A stretch of 6,763 nucleotides of DNA from Thermoplasmatota archaeon (GTDB lineage Archaea > Thermoplasmatota > E2 > DHVEG-1), in contig JAUWCF010000052.1 of NCBI GenBank assembly GCA_030609445.1, positions 1-6,763 on the forward strand. Reading direction: 5' to 3'. Positions 1 to 6,334 of this stretch are shown piece after piece; within the stretch, counting starts at the first letter, position 1; each line of letters opens with the position of its first letter. A program made the position numbers and the translations under genes. The notes below the pieces were generated by a model. The model saw nothing but the letters and a program-made list of their open reading frames with translations. It searched no databases and had not been told where the DNA came from.

Positions 1-2463
1 AACACCATATCCTGATTTTTTAATAGGCGGACCATACCATCCTGTAAAGTTGTAATCTGATTCTCCATAAACAACAAGATCAATCGTATGATTATACGGA
101 TCTTTCAGTACGACAACGCCTCCGTTGTTACTTAAAGTTAAATTTTTATCTCTCAGCATCTGTGCAACATCATCTCTTGAGTCTATTGCATATTCAAAAT
201 CCGGCAGCTTTCCTGTTTCTCTCTGAAATGCACTTGCATTTTGCGTAATATACACAGTCGATTTCGGATGTAGAGTTGTATTGTTGGGAAATATAATCTT
301 TGTCGTATCATCCATTGTTTTACGTCGTTTATTTGTGATATACCATCCTGAAATATTTGTTGCATTATCTGTGGGATTATACAACGCGATATACTCATTT
401 TTGACTTTTGGATGCGCATGATAATATACCTCAGTTATCACAATGTTTTTGCTCCCGTTTGACGGAAAGGTACGGTAGATTTTTATCTGCATTTCATAGT
501 TGTTGTTAGATTCGTCAAACTCCTCATTATTGTTATTCTCATCAACCACGACAATAATTGTATGACTTCCACAGGTAACACCTAAGGTATCCCATTTAAC
601 AGAAGGATATTTCTGATATTTACTGATCAAATCATAGTGTTTACTTCCGATAGAATGATTTTCATCTAAAAAGTCGTAATAAAAAGATACATCAACATCT
701 GTTGCGTTGTCATTTCCAATATTTTTTACATTTGCTTTAATTTTAATGATTTCTCCTTCACCAAATGTATTGTTTTTTCGACCTGACATATCATAAAATG
801 TGCAGTTTGTGATGGTGATATCTGGTGCAAGAATTTCGATGGAAAATGTTATTTTATCTAACGTGCCGATGTCATGCTCGGATGTCGAAGAAATGGTGAT
901 ATCTGTACTTCTGCAGCTGTTTTCTTGGCAGGGAATAATATGAAGGTTTATATGAGATATTTCGCCAGGGTTTAGAGAGACGGTGCTTTGATTTAATGAT
1001 GCTGCCCATCCGCTTTGTATGGAATCAATTTTTATATGATAATCATCAGAGAAATCACCCATGTTTTTTATGGTAAAAGAAATGTCGAGTACTTCATGTC
1101 TTCTCACAAGATAAGAGGTCGTCAGGCATTCGGTATCAACATCATAGTCTCCTTGTATAATTGTTATATTTGAAATAGTGTGTAGTATGCTTTTGTTGTC
1201 TTCTACAAAGTGTAACGAGTAGTTTGTGCCTGCGGGAGATGGAATTTTATAGTAGCCAGGTTCTGAGATGAAATCCTCGTCTATTTTGTTATCTTCTGTC
1301 ACATATATTCCGGTTATTGAGTCTGTGTTGTTTTTGATAATGACTGTTTTATTGTCAAAAATAGTATTGTTTTTCTTTGCTATTCCTACAGCGTATCCGC
1401 CGGTTGTCGCATTTGTGGTTGATTCATCCATATCCAATAGATATATCTTTTTAGATATCTCTCTAGATATATTATCTGATTTGACTTTTACAATCAAATA
1501 TGCTGCATTATTATTCATTGTGTTATTTTTATATTCTTGATAGTCTCCTTTGAATCTGAGATATAACCAATCAGACCAGTTTCCATTTTCATCTGTTGTG
1601 ATATCAAGATAAAAATAGGCCCATTGCCAGTCGCTTCCGTCCCAAAGTTGTGTTGCAGGAAAAGTGCTTGAAAGATTTCCAATGACATATGCTTTTATTT
1701 GGTAGTTTTGAAGGCAGCTGAAGTTTGTCATGTTTGTTTTTATGGCAAAAGGTATGCTGTAGTCAGAGTTGTTTTGTATCTTAGGAATATAGGTAGGATA
1801 GAAATCGATGTCAAGATGTGAATATATTATAATCGTGTTTCTGCTTCCCGGTGTTGGAATAACTCCGTCATAGAAATCTATGCTTGAGTCGTTTGTGTCT
1901 GTATCAGGATACCGGGAAAGTGAATGATTTACATCAACCAAAGCAGCGGGATATCCTGGTACATCTGGGTAGTCTTCTCCCCACTCCATAGCATCAATTA
2001 TTGTTCCTGTACTGTTTTTTAGTATCAATTTATCTTTTTCGTTTCCCAATCCGTTTCCTATGCTTAGATCATCTACGTATAGTTTTATTGTTTCGTTTGA
2101 GATTGAATAGTTTTCATAGATTTTTGTTCCATGATCTGCAATGATAGCATATCCTTTTGATGGTATGATTGTTGTGCCATTGCCATGATCCAAATCCTCT
2201 TCAATTGTATCTTCTGAAAAATTGTCAATTAACATCCATCCTGAGACGTTTATTGATTGATTTGTAGGATTATACAGTTCAATCCATTCATTGTAGTTGT
2301 CATCTTCTTCTGGATCGTACATGACTTCGTTAATGAGAATTGCAGTAAGATTTTCCGATTCAGCTATATGATTAACCGTAAATAATATAATAAATAAAAT
2401 AAATATGGCCATCGGCAGTCCAACATAATACATACTTTTTTTCAGATAACGTCCCCCATGCAT
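1..2463 (-). CDS. Large secreted lamin-tail / CARDB-like repeat protein (C-terminus beyond window)
   Basis: This is an unbroken frame of 821 codons that is still open at base 1, so the C-terminus is missing. Residues 1-36 look like a signal peptide or membrane anchor: a basic stretch (R5, K8, K9), a hydrophobic run at about 12-30, then an A-E-S junction. Residues about 40-210 form a lamin-tail domain with INEVMYDP, NEWIELYNPT and VSGW, ending in PTPGSRN. Residues about 215-440 are beta-rich and unrecognised. Residues about 445-545 resemble a NEW3/alpha-galactosidase-type beta sandwich, and about 545-665 resemble CARDB (VKNIGN, DENNNNEEFDESNN). A second lamin-tail domain begins at about 674 (ITEVYY, EYIALYNPT, ISGWYI). 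Many N-x-S/T sequons suggest a glycosylated extracellular protein, probably for adhesion or surface structure; no catalytic motif is visible. The ATG at 2463 is chosen because the next in-frame ATG (2433) would drop the basic n-region, and a stop codon lies immediately upstream. Neither start has a clear Shine-Dalgarno site. Exact function is unknown. Confidence 0.88.
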   Translation of the reverse strand, partial: MHGGRYLKKSMYYVGLPMAIFILFIILFTVNHIAESENLTAILINEVMYDPEEDDNYNEWIELYNPTNQSINVSGWMLIDNFSEDTIEEDLDHGNGTTIIPSKGYAIIADHGTKIYENYSISNETIKLYVDDLSIGNGLGNEKDKLILKNSTGTIIDAMEWGEDYPDVPGYPAALVDVNHSLSRYPDTDTNDSSIDFYDGVIPTPGSRNTIIIYSHLDIDFYPTYIPKIQNNSDYSIPFAIKTNMTNFSCLQNYQIKAYVIGNLSSTFPATQLWDGSDWQWAYFYLDITTDENGNWSDWLYLRFKGDYQEYKNNTMNNNAAYLIVKVKSDNISREISKKIYLLDMDESTTNATTGGYAVGIAKKNNTIFDNKTVIIKNNTDSITGIYVTEDNKIDEDFISEPGYYKIPSPAGTNYSLHFVEDNKSILHTISNITIIQGDYDVDTECLTTSYLVRRHEVLDISFTIKNMGDFSDDYHIKIDSIQSGWAASLNQSTVSLNPGEISHINLHIIPCQENSCRSTDITISSTSEHDIGTLDKITFSIEILAPDITITNCTFYDMSGRKNNTFGEGEIIKIKANVKNIGNDNATDVDVSFYYDFLDENHSIGSKHYDLISKYQKYPSVKWDTLGVTCGSHTIIVVVDENNNNEEFDESNNNYEMQIKIYRTFPSNGSKNIVITEVYYHAHPKVKNEYIALYNPTDNATNISGWYITNKRRKTMDDTTKIIFPNNTTLHPKSTVYITQNASAFQRETGKLPDFEYAIDSRDDVAQMLRDKNLTLSNNGGVVVLKDPYNHTIDLVVYGESDYNFTGWYGPPIKKSGYGV

Positions 2464-2470
2464 TTAACAG

Positions 2471-2541
2471 AGGGCGGGGAGGGATTTGAACCCCCGTATG
2501 CGGATCTGCAGTCCGCCACATAGCCACTTTGTTACCCGCCC
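2471..2541 (-). tRNA. tRNA-Cys (anticodon GCA)
   Basis: A 71-nt cloverleaf read on the minus strand. The acceptor stem GGGCGGG pairs fully with CCCGCCC. The D-arm has a short stem (ACA/TGT), the anticodon stem GCGGA/TCCGC closes the loop CTGCAGA giving anticodon GCA, the variable loop is 4 nt, and the T-arm is GGGGG/CCCTC around TTCAAAT. The discriminator base is U73, as expected for tRNA-Cys. No CCA is encoded (CTG follows) and there is no intron. No T-run follows the 3' end, so transcription probably continues into the secreted-protein gene that starts 7 bp downstream. Confidence 0.95.
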
Positions 2542-2564
2542 ATTCTCCATATGAATTTTTGGAG

Positions 2565-2572
2565 TTATATGG
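2565..2572 (-). promoter_or_regulatory. Possible TATA box for tRNA-Cys
   Basis: On the minus strand the bases read CCATATAA, centred about 27 bp upstream of the mature tRNA 5' end. That is close to archaeal TATA spacing if transcription begins a few bases before the tRNA. If there is no terminator between them, this promoter would also serve the secreted-protein gene. It is a short AT-rich motif, so the call is tentative. Confidence 0.35.
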
Positions 2573-2593
2573 CGAAGGATGTTGTTATGTGTC

Positions 2594-2692
2594 CTAAGCG
2601 TAACCGATATATTCAATTTTTGGTTTTAATTCTTTTGGTTTAATATTTTCACGTGTTTCTGATGTAAATACCCGTTCAATATAAGCTTTCAT
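2594..2692 (-). other. Short coding-like scrap, unrecognised
   Basis: A 32-residue minus-strand frame begins MKAYIERVF and ends in a lysine/proline-rich stretch closing with YIGYA and a TAG stop. Its composition is more protein-like than most chance frames here, and the frame stays open upstream of the ATG for some distance. There is no Shine-Dalgarno site and I do not recognise the peptide. It could be the end of a broken gene, a tiny real gene, or chance. Its 5' end abuts and overlaps the plus-strand remnant. Confidence 0.15.
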
Positions 2693-2952
2693 CTGATAAA
2701 AAGAGAAGACATATACAGTGGTGTGTGAAAGAGGCAGATTGCAGAATAGATGCTATTGTAGGTGAGAAACACCGTAAAAGTTATCATAAAGCAGCGACTT
2801 TACTTGTTGCAACAGCAGAAATACTTGCAAATCAATACAAGAAATCAGAAGGGGATGCATTACTAGAAAAATATCGTCAAAAATATCACCGTTATTCATC
2901 ATTCAGACAAGAATTGCAAGTTGCGATAGGACGATCAAAGATATTTACATAA
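2668..2952 (+). pseudogene. C-terminal remnant of a SWIM zinc-finger-type protein
   Basis: The frame is open from about 2668 and ends at TAA (2950-2952). The only near start is GTG at 2725, without a Shine-Dalgarno site, which gives 75 residues. The sequence is helical and includes VGEKHRKSYHKAATLL, ATAEILANQ, EKYRQKYHRYSSFRQEL. This layout (K-x-Y-x-K-A-A, then a helix, then Y-R-Q-K-Y-x-R-x-x-x-F-x-x-E-L) matches my recollection of the C-terminal tail of SWIM zinc-finger proteins found in archaea and bacteria. The SWIM motif (CxC...CxH) and everything before it are absent, and in-frame stops lie just upstream of 2668, so I read it as the surviving 3' end of a deleted gene. An intact small protein cannot be fully excluded. 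Confidence 0.5.
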
Positions 2953-3100
2953 CGATTGGAAATACATGGCTTTACTTAGGATAGTTTCCAGCTAACCGCT
3001 TTGTCCCCCACCCAAAACCACTGGTTACCTAACGTTATGTGTACCCTGTAAATTCAAAACCAAAAGATACTTATTTTAGTCGAACGGCATTGTTTTGTTA

Positions 3101-4000
3101 TCAGGCAGTACCCACGAAATTTCTTAAAATAGTATCTTTTAATTCAATAGCAAAATTAATGTGACTTTCCGTAATTTTACTTCTTTCAAGCAATGCGAGT
3201 GCATAGGCAATCCGCAAAATAGAAAACTCAAGACTCCGGTATGATACACCTTCGATATTTGCATCCGTATTTAGAATATAATTTTTTATTGCCTTTTTAA
3301 TTGCTGGTTCATCAGCTGGGTCAATTCGTGTTTTGGCATTTTTTGCCCAATTTAGATATGCTTTTACAACAAGGGAATAATCTTTTGCATTCTTACCCAT
3401 AAAACTATCTATAATATCAGACACATACTCTGCTCGTTTTATCCTTGAAATTCGTGCAACTTTGAACGGAAAATCAAAACGATCAACAAGTGGCTTTTGA
3501 ATTTTATTTATATCATTACAAGTTGCAATAACTCGAACTTCTGCTTTAAAGGCTTGTCGATTCTTCCCTTTGGTAATGATATACTCTCCTTCCTCCATGG
3601 CTTGCAGAAGACCATTTTGATCTTTAATCGACATTTTATCAAGTTCATCAACTAACAGAACCGAGCCGTTACTTCGAGCAAGCAAACCAGGATGGATTGT
3701 TTTACCACGAGCATCACCGACAAGACCTGTTTTTGATGTAAGCTCAGAGTTGACAAGAACTCCATCCATCTTTCGTCGCCACCAGTTCAATAATTCTGAT
3801 TTACCTGTGCCAGGACCACCACAAAGCAAGATGTGAAGTCTCATCCGTAAATTAGGACGATCAGTTGTTACACCCATCAGAAGCGAACATTTCCGAATGA
3901 TATCCCATTGTGTACCAACAAGATAAGGACAAATATGTTTAGAAAAAAACTCCAATGGATTTTCTTTGGCAACAATTTGAAAATATTCCTCTGTGTTCAT
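3101..4000 (-). CDS. Stand-alone MCM-like AAA+ ATPase
   Basis: This 299-residue protein consists almost entirely of an AAA+ ATPase module of the MCM/MoxR-like class. Visible elements in order: a helical lead with PYLVGTQWDI (25-34, compare the MCM 'IYGHEDIK' segment), Walker A GGPGTGKS (61-68), an MCM-like insert with SKTGLVGDA (89-97) and HPGLLARSNGSVLLVDELDKM (Walker B, acidic D118/E119), the helix DQNGLLQAMEEGEYIITKG, sensor 1 ATCND (N162), the arginine-finger motif VDRFDFPF (R174), and a lid with SYRSLE (R255, candidate sensor 2) followed by a helix very like that of MCM. Archaeal replicative MCM is roughly 650-700 residues; here the N-terminal OB-fold/zinc domain and the C-terminal winged helix are missing. 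Walker A has GTGKS where MCM usually has GTAKS. ATP hydrolysis is well supported, but helicase activity is not shown. It may derive from a captured mobile-element replication protein. The ATG at 4000 is the first in-frame start and has only a weak GGGA upstream. Confidence 0.85.
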   Translation of the reverse strand: MNTEEYFQIVAKENPLEFFSKHICPYLVGTQWDIIRKCSLLMGVTTDRPNLRMRLHILLCGGPGTGKSELLNWWRRKMDGVLVNSELTSKTGLVGDARGKTIHPGLLARSNGSVLLVDELDKMSIKDQNGLLQAMEEGEYIITKGKNRQAFKAEVRVIATCNDINKIQKPLVDRFDFPFKVARISRIKRAEYVSDIIDSFMGKNAKDYSLVVKAYLNWAKNAKTRIDPADEPAIKKAIKNYILNTDANIEGVSYRSLEFSILRIAYALALLERSKITESHINFAIELKDTILRNFVGTA

Positions 4001-4030
4001 CTATATCCCACAAAGATAAATCGGAATTAG

Positions 4031-4040
4031 GTATATTACT
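4031..4040 (-). promoter_or_regulatory. Possible TATA box for the MCM-like gene
   Basis: The minus strand reads AGTAATATAC, centred about 35 bp before the ATG. With archaeal spacing this would start transcription within about 10 nt of the start codon, giving a nearly leaderless mRNA, which fits the weak Shine-Dalgarno signal. A second AT-rich box at 4094-4103 could serve instead, with a leader of about 70 nt. Confidence 0.3.
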
Positions 4041-4093
4041 ATTCTTCATAAAAACAAGTTGGGTTCAAAAATTGCGATAAACAACATTAAAGA

Positions 4094-4103
4094 TTAAATA
4101 TAT
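4094..4103 (+). promoter_or_regulatory. TATA-like box of the tRNA-Gln(CTG)-glnS unit
   Basis: The bases TTAAATATAT are centred about 38 bp upstream of the mature tRNA 5' end, which places a start site a few bases before the tRNA. The second tRNA-Gln has a similar box (CTAAATATG) at a similar distance of about 41 bp. The motif is nearly symmetrical (GATTAAATATATC), so it could also work toward the divergent MCM-like gene. Confidence 0.5.
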
Positions 4104-4136
4104 CAATTCCTATCTTCGGGACTAAATAACAGTATT

Positions 4137-4208
4137 GGCCCCGTAGTGTAGTGGTTAACATAAGAGACTCTGGATCTCTAGTCACCAGTTCGAATCTGGT
4201 CGGGGCTG
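4137..4208 (+). tRNA. tRNA-Gln (anticodon CTG)
   Basis: A 72-nt cloverleaf. The acceptor GGCCCCG pairs with CGGGGCT, leaving a G1-U72 wobble at the end. The D-arm is GTGT/ACAT with loop AGTGGTTA. The anticodon stem AGAGA/TCTCT holds loop CTCTGGA, anticodon CTG (4170-4172), with G37. The variable loop is 4 nt and the T-arm is ACCAG/CTGGT around TTCGAAT. The discriminator is G73; CCT follows, so CCA is not encoded. It reads CAG codons. It lies 41 bp before glnS on the same strand with no T-run between them, so co-transcription with its own synthetase is likely. Confidence 0.96.
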
Positions 4209-4219
4209 CCTTAAACATT

Positions 4220-4244
4220 CTAAATCCTAGTTCATTTAGGTGAT
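4220..4244 (+). promoter_or_regulatory. glnS ribosome binding site beside a small hairpin
   Basis: AGGTGAT (4238-4244) is a seven-base match to the archaeal/bacterial Shine-Dalgarno consensus, 5 nt before the ATG at 4250, and it fixes that start. Immediately upstream a perfect 6-bp inverted repeat, CTAAAT (4220-4225) and ATTTAG (4234-4239) with an 8-nt loop, overlaps the first two bases of the site. The stem is AT-rich and weak, so any regulatory role is inference. Confidence 0.55.
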
Positions 4245-4249
4245 AATAT

Positions 4250-5947
4250 ATGGATTCAACAAGTCATTTAACAAAGGATTTCATCAGAGACATAATTGAT
4301 GAAGATATAAAGAATAACAAATACAGCGGTCGTGTTCATACAAGATTTCCGCCTGAACCCAACGGCTACCTTCACATTGGCCATGCAAAATCAATCTGTC
4401 TAAATTTTGGTATCGCGGAAGAATACAAGGGGTTGTGTAATCTTCGTTTTGACGACACTAATCCTTCAAAAGAAGAGCAAGAATATGTCCGATCGATAAA
4501 AGAAAATGTTCAATGGTTGGGATTTAATTGGGAGGATAGACTCTATTTTGCTTCAGATTATTTTGATCAAATGTATGGGTATGCCCTTCAACTAGTAAAA
4601 GACGGAAAAGCCTACGTCGATGATCTTTCGGCTAAAGAAATCAGTGAGTGTCGTGGCACATTAACAAAACCAGGAGTGAATAGCCCCTATCGAGATCGGT
4701 CAGTTGAAGAAAATCTTGATCTCTTTCAACGAATGAAAAATGGGGAATTTAAAGATGGAGAAAAGGTACTTCGAGCGAAAATTGATATGGCTCATCCAAA
4801 CTTTAACATGCGTGACCCAATAATATACAGAATATTGCATGCTACTCATCATAATACAGCGGACAAATGGTGCATCTATCCTATGTACGACTGGGCACAT
4901 GGTCTGGAAGACTCTATTGAAAACATTACTCATTCCATTTGTACTCTTGAATTTGAGAACCATCGACCTCTTTATGATTGGTTTTTAGACGCTCTTGGAG
5001 TCTATCATCCTCAGCAGATAGAATTTGCTCGTCTTAATCTCACTTACACGGTAATGAGCAAACGAATGCTTCTGGAGTTAGTAGAAGGAGGATGTGTAAA
5101 TGGATGGGATGATCCACGCTTGCCCACTATCAGTGGAATGCGTAAACGAGGATACTCACCGTCTTCAATTAGGGCTTTCTGTAGTCGAATTGGTGTGGCT
5201 AAAGTCAATAGTATGGTTGATTTTGACTTCCTTGAACATTGTGTTCGAGATGATTTAAATAAAACATCTCCCCGGTTTATGGGTGTTCTGCATCCTCTTA
5301 AGGTAGTTATTGAAAACTATCCAGAAGATAAAGTAGACGAGATGAAAGCCATAAACAACCCCGAGGATCCAGATGCTGGGACACGAAAGGTTCCCTTTAC
5401 AAAAGAGTTGTATATCGAACAAAGGGATTTTATGGAGGATCCCCCAAAGAAGTTTTATCGGTTGGCACCAGGTCGTGAGATACGATTTAGATATGCATAT
5501 TTTGTAACATGCAATGAAGTGATCAAAAAGAATAATAAGATCGTAGAGCTTCGATGCACTATTGATCCTGCAACCCGCGGCGGAAATGCTCCAGATGGAA
5601 GAAAGGTTAAATCAACTATTCATTGGGTTTCTGCAGCCCATGCAATTGATGCTGAGGTTCGCCTGTATGATAGATTGTTTACCGTTGATAACCCTGCTGG
5701 GCAAAAGGATACTGATTTTAAGGAATTTCTAAACCCCGACGCTCTTGAAGTATTAAAGTCGTGCAAAGTAGAACCAGCATTACAGAAATTAAAACCATTT
5801 GATCGATTTCAATTTGAACGCATTGGATATTTTTGCATAGATCCAGATACCAATGGAGAGAAACTTGTAATTAACAGGACCGTTGGCCTCCGTGACACAT
5901 GGGCAAAGATACAAAAGAAACAACAACAAACAAAGAAGCAGAATTGA
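4250..5947 (+). CDS. glnS: Glutaminyl-tRNA synthetase (bacterial-type GlnRS)
   Basis: Cytoplasmic class I aminoacyl-tRNA synthetase that joins glutamine to tRNA-Gln using ATP. At 565 residues it is full length (E. coli GlnRS is about 554) and aligns by eye with the E. coli protein almost throughout. The catalytic Rossmann domain carries HIGH (42-45) in [22 protein letters not shown] with D68, YPMYDW with Y213 and CTLEF with C231/F235 (equivalents of E. coli D66, Y211, C229 and F233, which contact glutamine or line its pocket), and MSKR (269-272). The acceptor-binding part has [12 protein letters not shown] and LRAKIDM. The C-terminal beta-barrel anticodon-binding half runs from about 345 to 555 and includes [17 protein letters not shown] and [13 protein letters not shown] short lysine/glutamine-rich tail (last 12 residues) follows. 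No YqeY-type or GatB-like extension is present. It is flanked by the two tRNA-Gln genes it should charge. In an archaeal setting it is best explained by transfer from bacteria, since most archaea use GatDE instead. Confidence 0.98.
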   Translation: MDSTSHLTKDFIRDIIDEDIKNNKYSGRVHTRFPPEPNGYLHIGHAKSICLNFGIAEEYKGLCNLRFDDTNPSKEEQEYVRSIKENVQWLGFNWEDRLYFASDYFDQMYGYALQLVKDGKAYVDDLSAKEISECRGTLTKPGVNSPYRDRSVEENLDLFQRMKNGEFKDGEKVLRAKIDMAHPNFNMRDPIIYRILHATHHNTADKWCIYPMYDWAHGLEDSIENITHSICTLEFENHRPLYDWFLDALGVYHPQQIEFARLNLTYTVMSKRMLLELVEGGCVNGWDDPRLPTISGMRKRGYSPSSIRAFCSRIGVAKVNSMVDFDFLEHCVRDDLNKTSPRFMGVLHPLKVVIENYPEDKVDEMKAINNPEDPDAGTRKVPFTKELYIEQRDFMEDPPKKFYRLAPGREIRFRYAYFVTCNEVIKKNNKIVELRCTIDPATRGGNAPDGRKVKSTIHWVSAAHAIDAEVRLYDRLFTVDNPAGQKDTDFKEFLNPDALEVLKSCKVEPALQKLKPFDRFQFERIGYFCIDPDTNGEKLVINRTVGLRDTWAKIQKKQQQTKKQN

Positions 5948-5989
5948 TCAAACAACTAAAAAAAACAGAAATATCGAAATAACCAAAAT

Positions 5990-5999
5990 ACTAAATATG
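5990..5999 (+). promoter_or_regulatory. TATA-like box of tRNA-Gln(TTG)
   Basis: ACTAAATATG lies about 41 bp upstream of the mature tRNA 5' end and resembles the box before the first tRNA-Gln. It lies downstream of the glnS stop codon, so the second tRNA can have its own start, though read-through from glnS is also possible because no T-rich terminator is seen between them. Confidence 0.4.
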
Positions 6000-6035
6000 A
6001 ATATTACAATCCCTTCCGTCAATCTCATAAACGAT

Positions 6036-6107
6036 GGCCCTGTAGTGTAGTGGTTAACATTTTGGCCTTTGGAGCCAGCGACAGCGGTTCGAATCCGCTC
6101 AGGGCTG
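6036..6107 (+). tRNA. tRNA-Gln (anticodon TTG)
   Basis: A 72-nt cloverleaf. The acceptor GGCCCTG pairs with CAGGGCT, again with a terminal G1-U72 wobble. The D-arm is identical to that of the CTG isoacceptor. The anticodon stem TTGGC/GCCAG holds loop CTTTGGA, anticodon TTG (6069-6071), with G37. The variable loop is 4 nt and the T-arm is AGCGG/CCGCT around TTCGAAT. The discriminator is G73 and CCA is not encoded. It reads CAA (and possibly CAG by wobble). It starts 88 bp after the glnS stop on the same strand and is clearly a paralogue of the tRNA upstream of glnS: bases 8-25 are the same. Confidence 0.96.
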
Positions 6108-6334
6108 CCTAAAACTATATGTTATGTTTTTAAGGACGCTTCAATATAAAACGGAAGGTATTTTTGGTATTTTAGAAAAGGAAGATAAAGCAATAAATTA
6201 TTTTTTGTTTTAAATGAGAGTTCGAGCAAAAATACCCCATTAATTATGCAAAGCCATAAAACCTATCTATTGGTAAATCTGCATATTGCCAAAAGAGCAT
6301 TAACGCTGCAAAAGAAGTGTTTGAAAAAAAATAG
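6108..6334. other. AT-rich intergenic region
   Basis: This 227-bp stretch separates the tRNA-Gln gene from the convergently oriented membrane-protein gene. Beyond the T5 run I see a 9-bp inverted repeat, GGTATTTTT (6157-6165) and AAAAATACC (6228-6236), 62 bp apart, and a 24-codon plus-strand frame (6260-6334) ending INAAKEVFEKK that has no start codon. Neither is strong enough to call a gene or an element. Confidence 0.45.
6127..6131 (+). terminator. T5 run after tRNA-Gln(TTG)
   Basis: Five consecutive T residues lie about 20 bp beyond the tRNA 3' end, in a T-rich stretch. Archaeal RNA polymerase terminates at such runs without needing a hairpin. It probably closes the tRNA-Gln/glnS/tRNA-Gln unit. 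Confidence 0.4.

Larger units (their letters stand above)
2542..3100. other. 559-bp zone without an intact gene
   Basis: Between the tRNA-Cys gene and the stop codon of the MCM-like gene I find no complete, well-supported gene. The zone holds two coding-like scraps on opposite strands (2594-2692 minus, 2668-2952 plus), a 9-bp direct repeat GTTATGTGT at 2584-2592 and 3034-3042, and a 10-bp inverted match at 2632-2641 and 3057-3066. The last 150 bp contain a small palindrome, AACCACTGGTT, at about 3016-3026 and are otherwise featureless. The picture fits a decayed or recombined segment. Confidence 0.5.

Noticed and set aside
183..419. Minus-strand 78-codon frame
   Set aside because: It is an alternative frame within the second lamin-tail domain; the main frame carries the recognisable domain motifs.
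1441..1475. AT-rich inverted repeat (AGATATAT/AGATATCT-like)
   Set aside because: It falls inside the secreted-protein coding frame and is explained by repeated Ile, Ser and Lys codons.
1268..1540. Plus-strand 90-codon hydrophobic frame
   Set aside because: It lies wholly opposite the long secreted-protein gene, which has clear domains in the other strand; the hydrophobicity is a by-product of its Asn/Lys-rich codons read in reverse.
2545..2565. CTCCA...TGGAG inverted repeat upstream of tRNA-Cys
   Set aside because: Only 5 bp per arm with an AT-rich loop; too weak to call an operator or terminator.
4700..4963. Minus-strand 87-codon frame
   Set aside because: It is antisense to the conserved catalytic part of glnS and resembles nothing I know.
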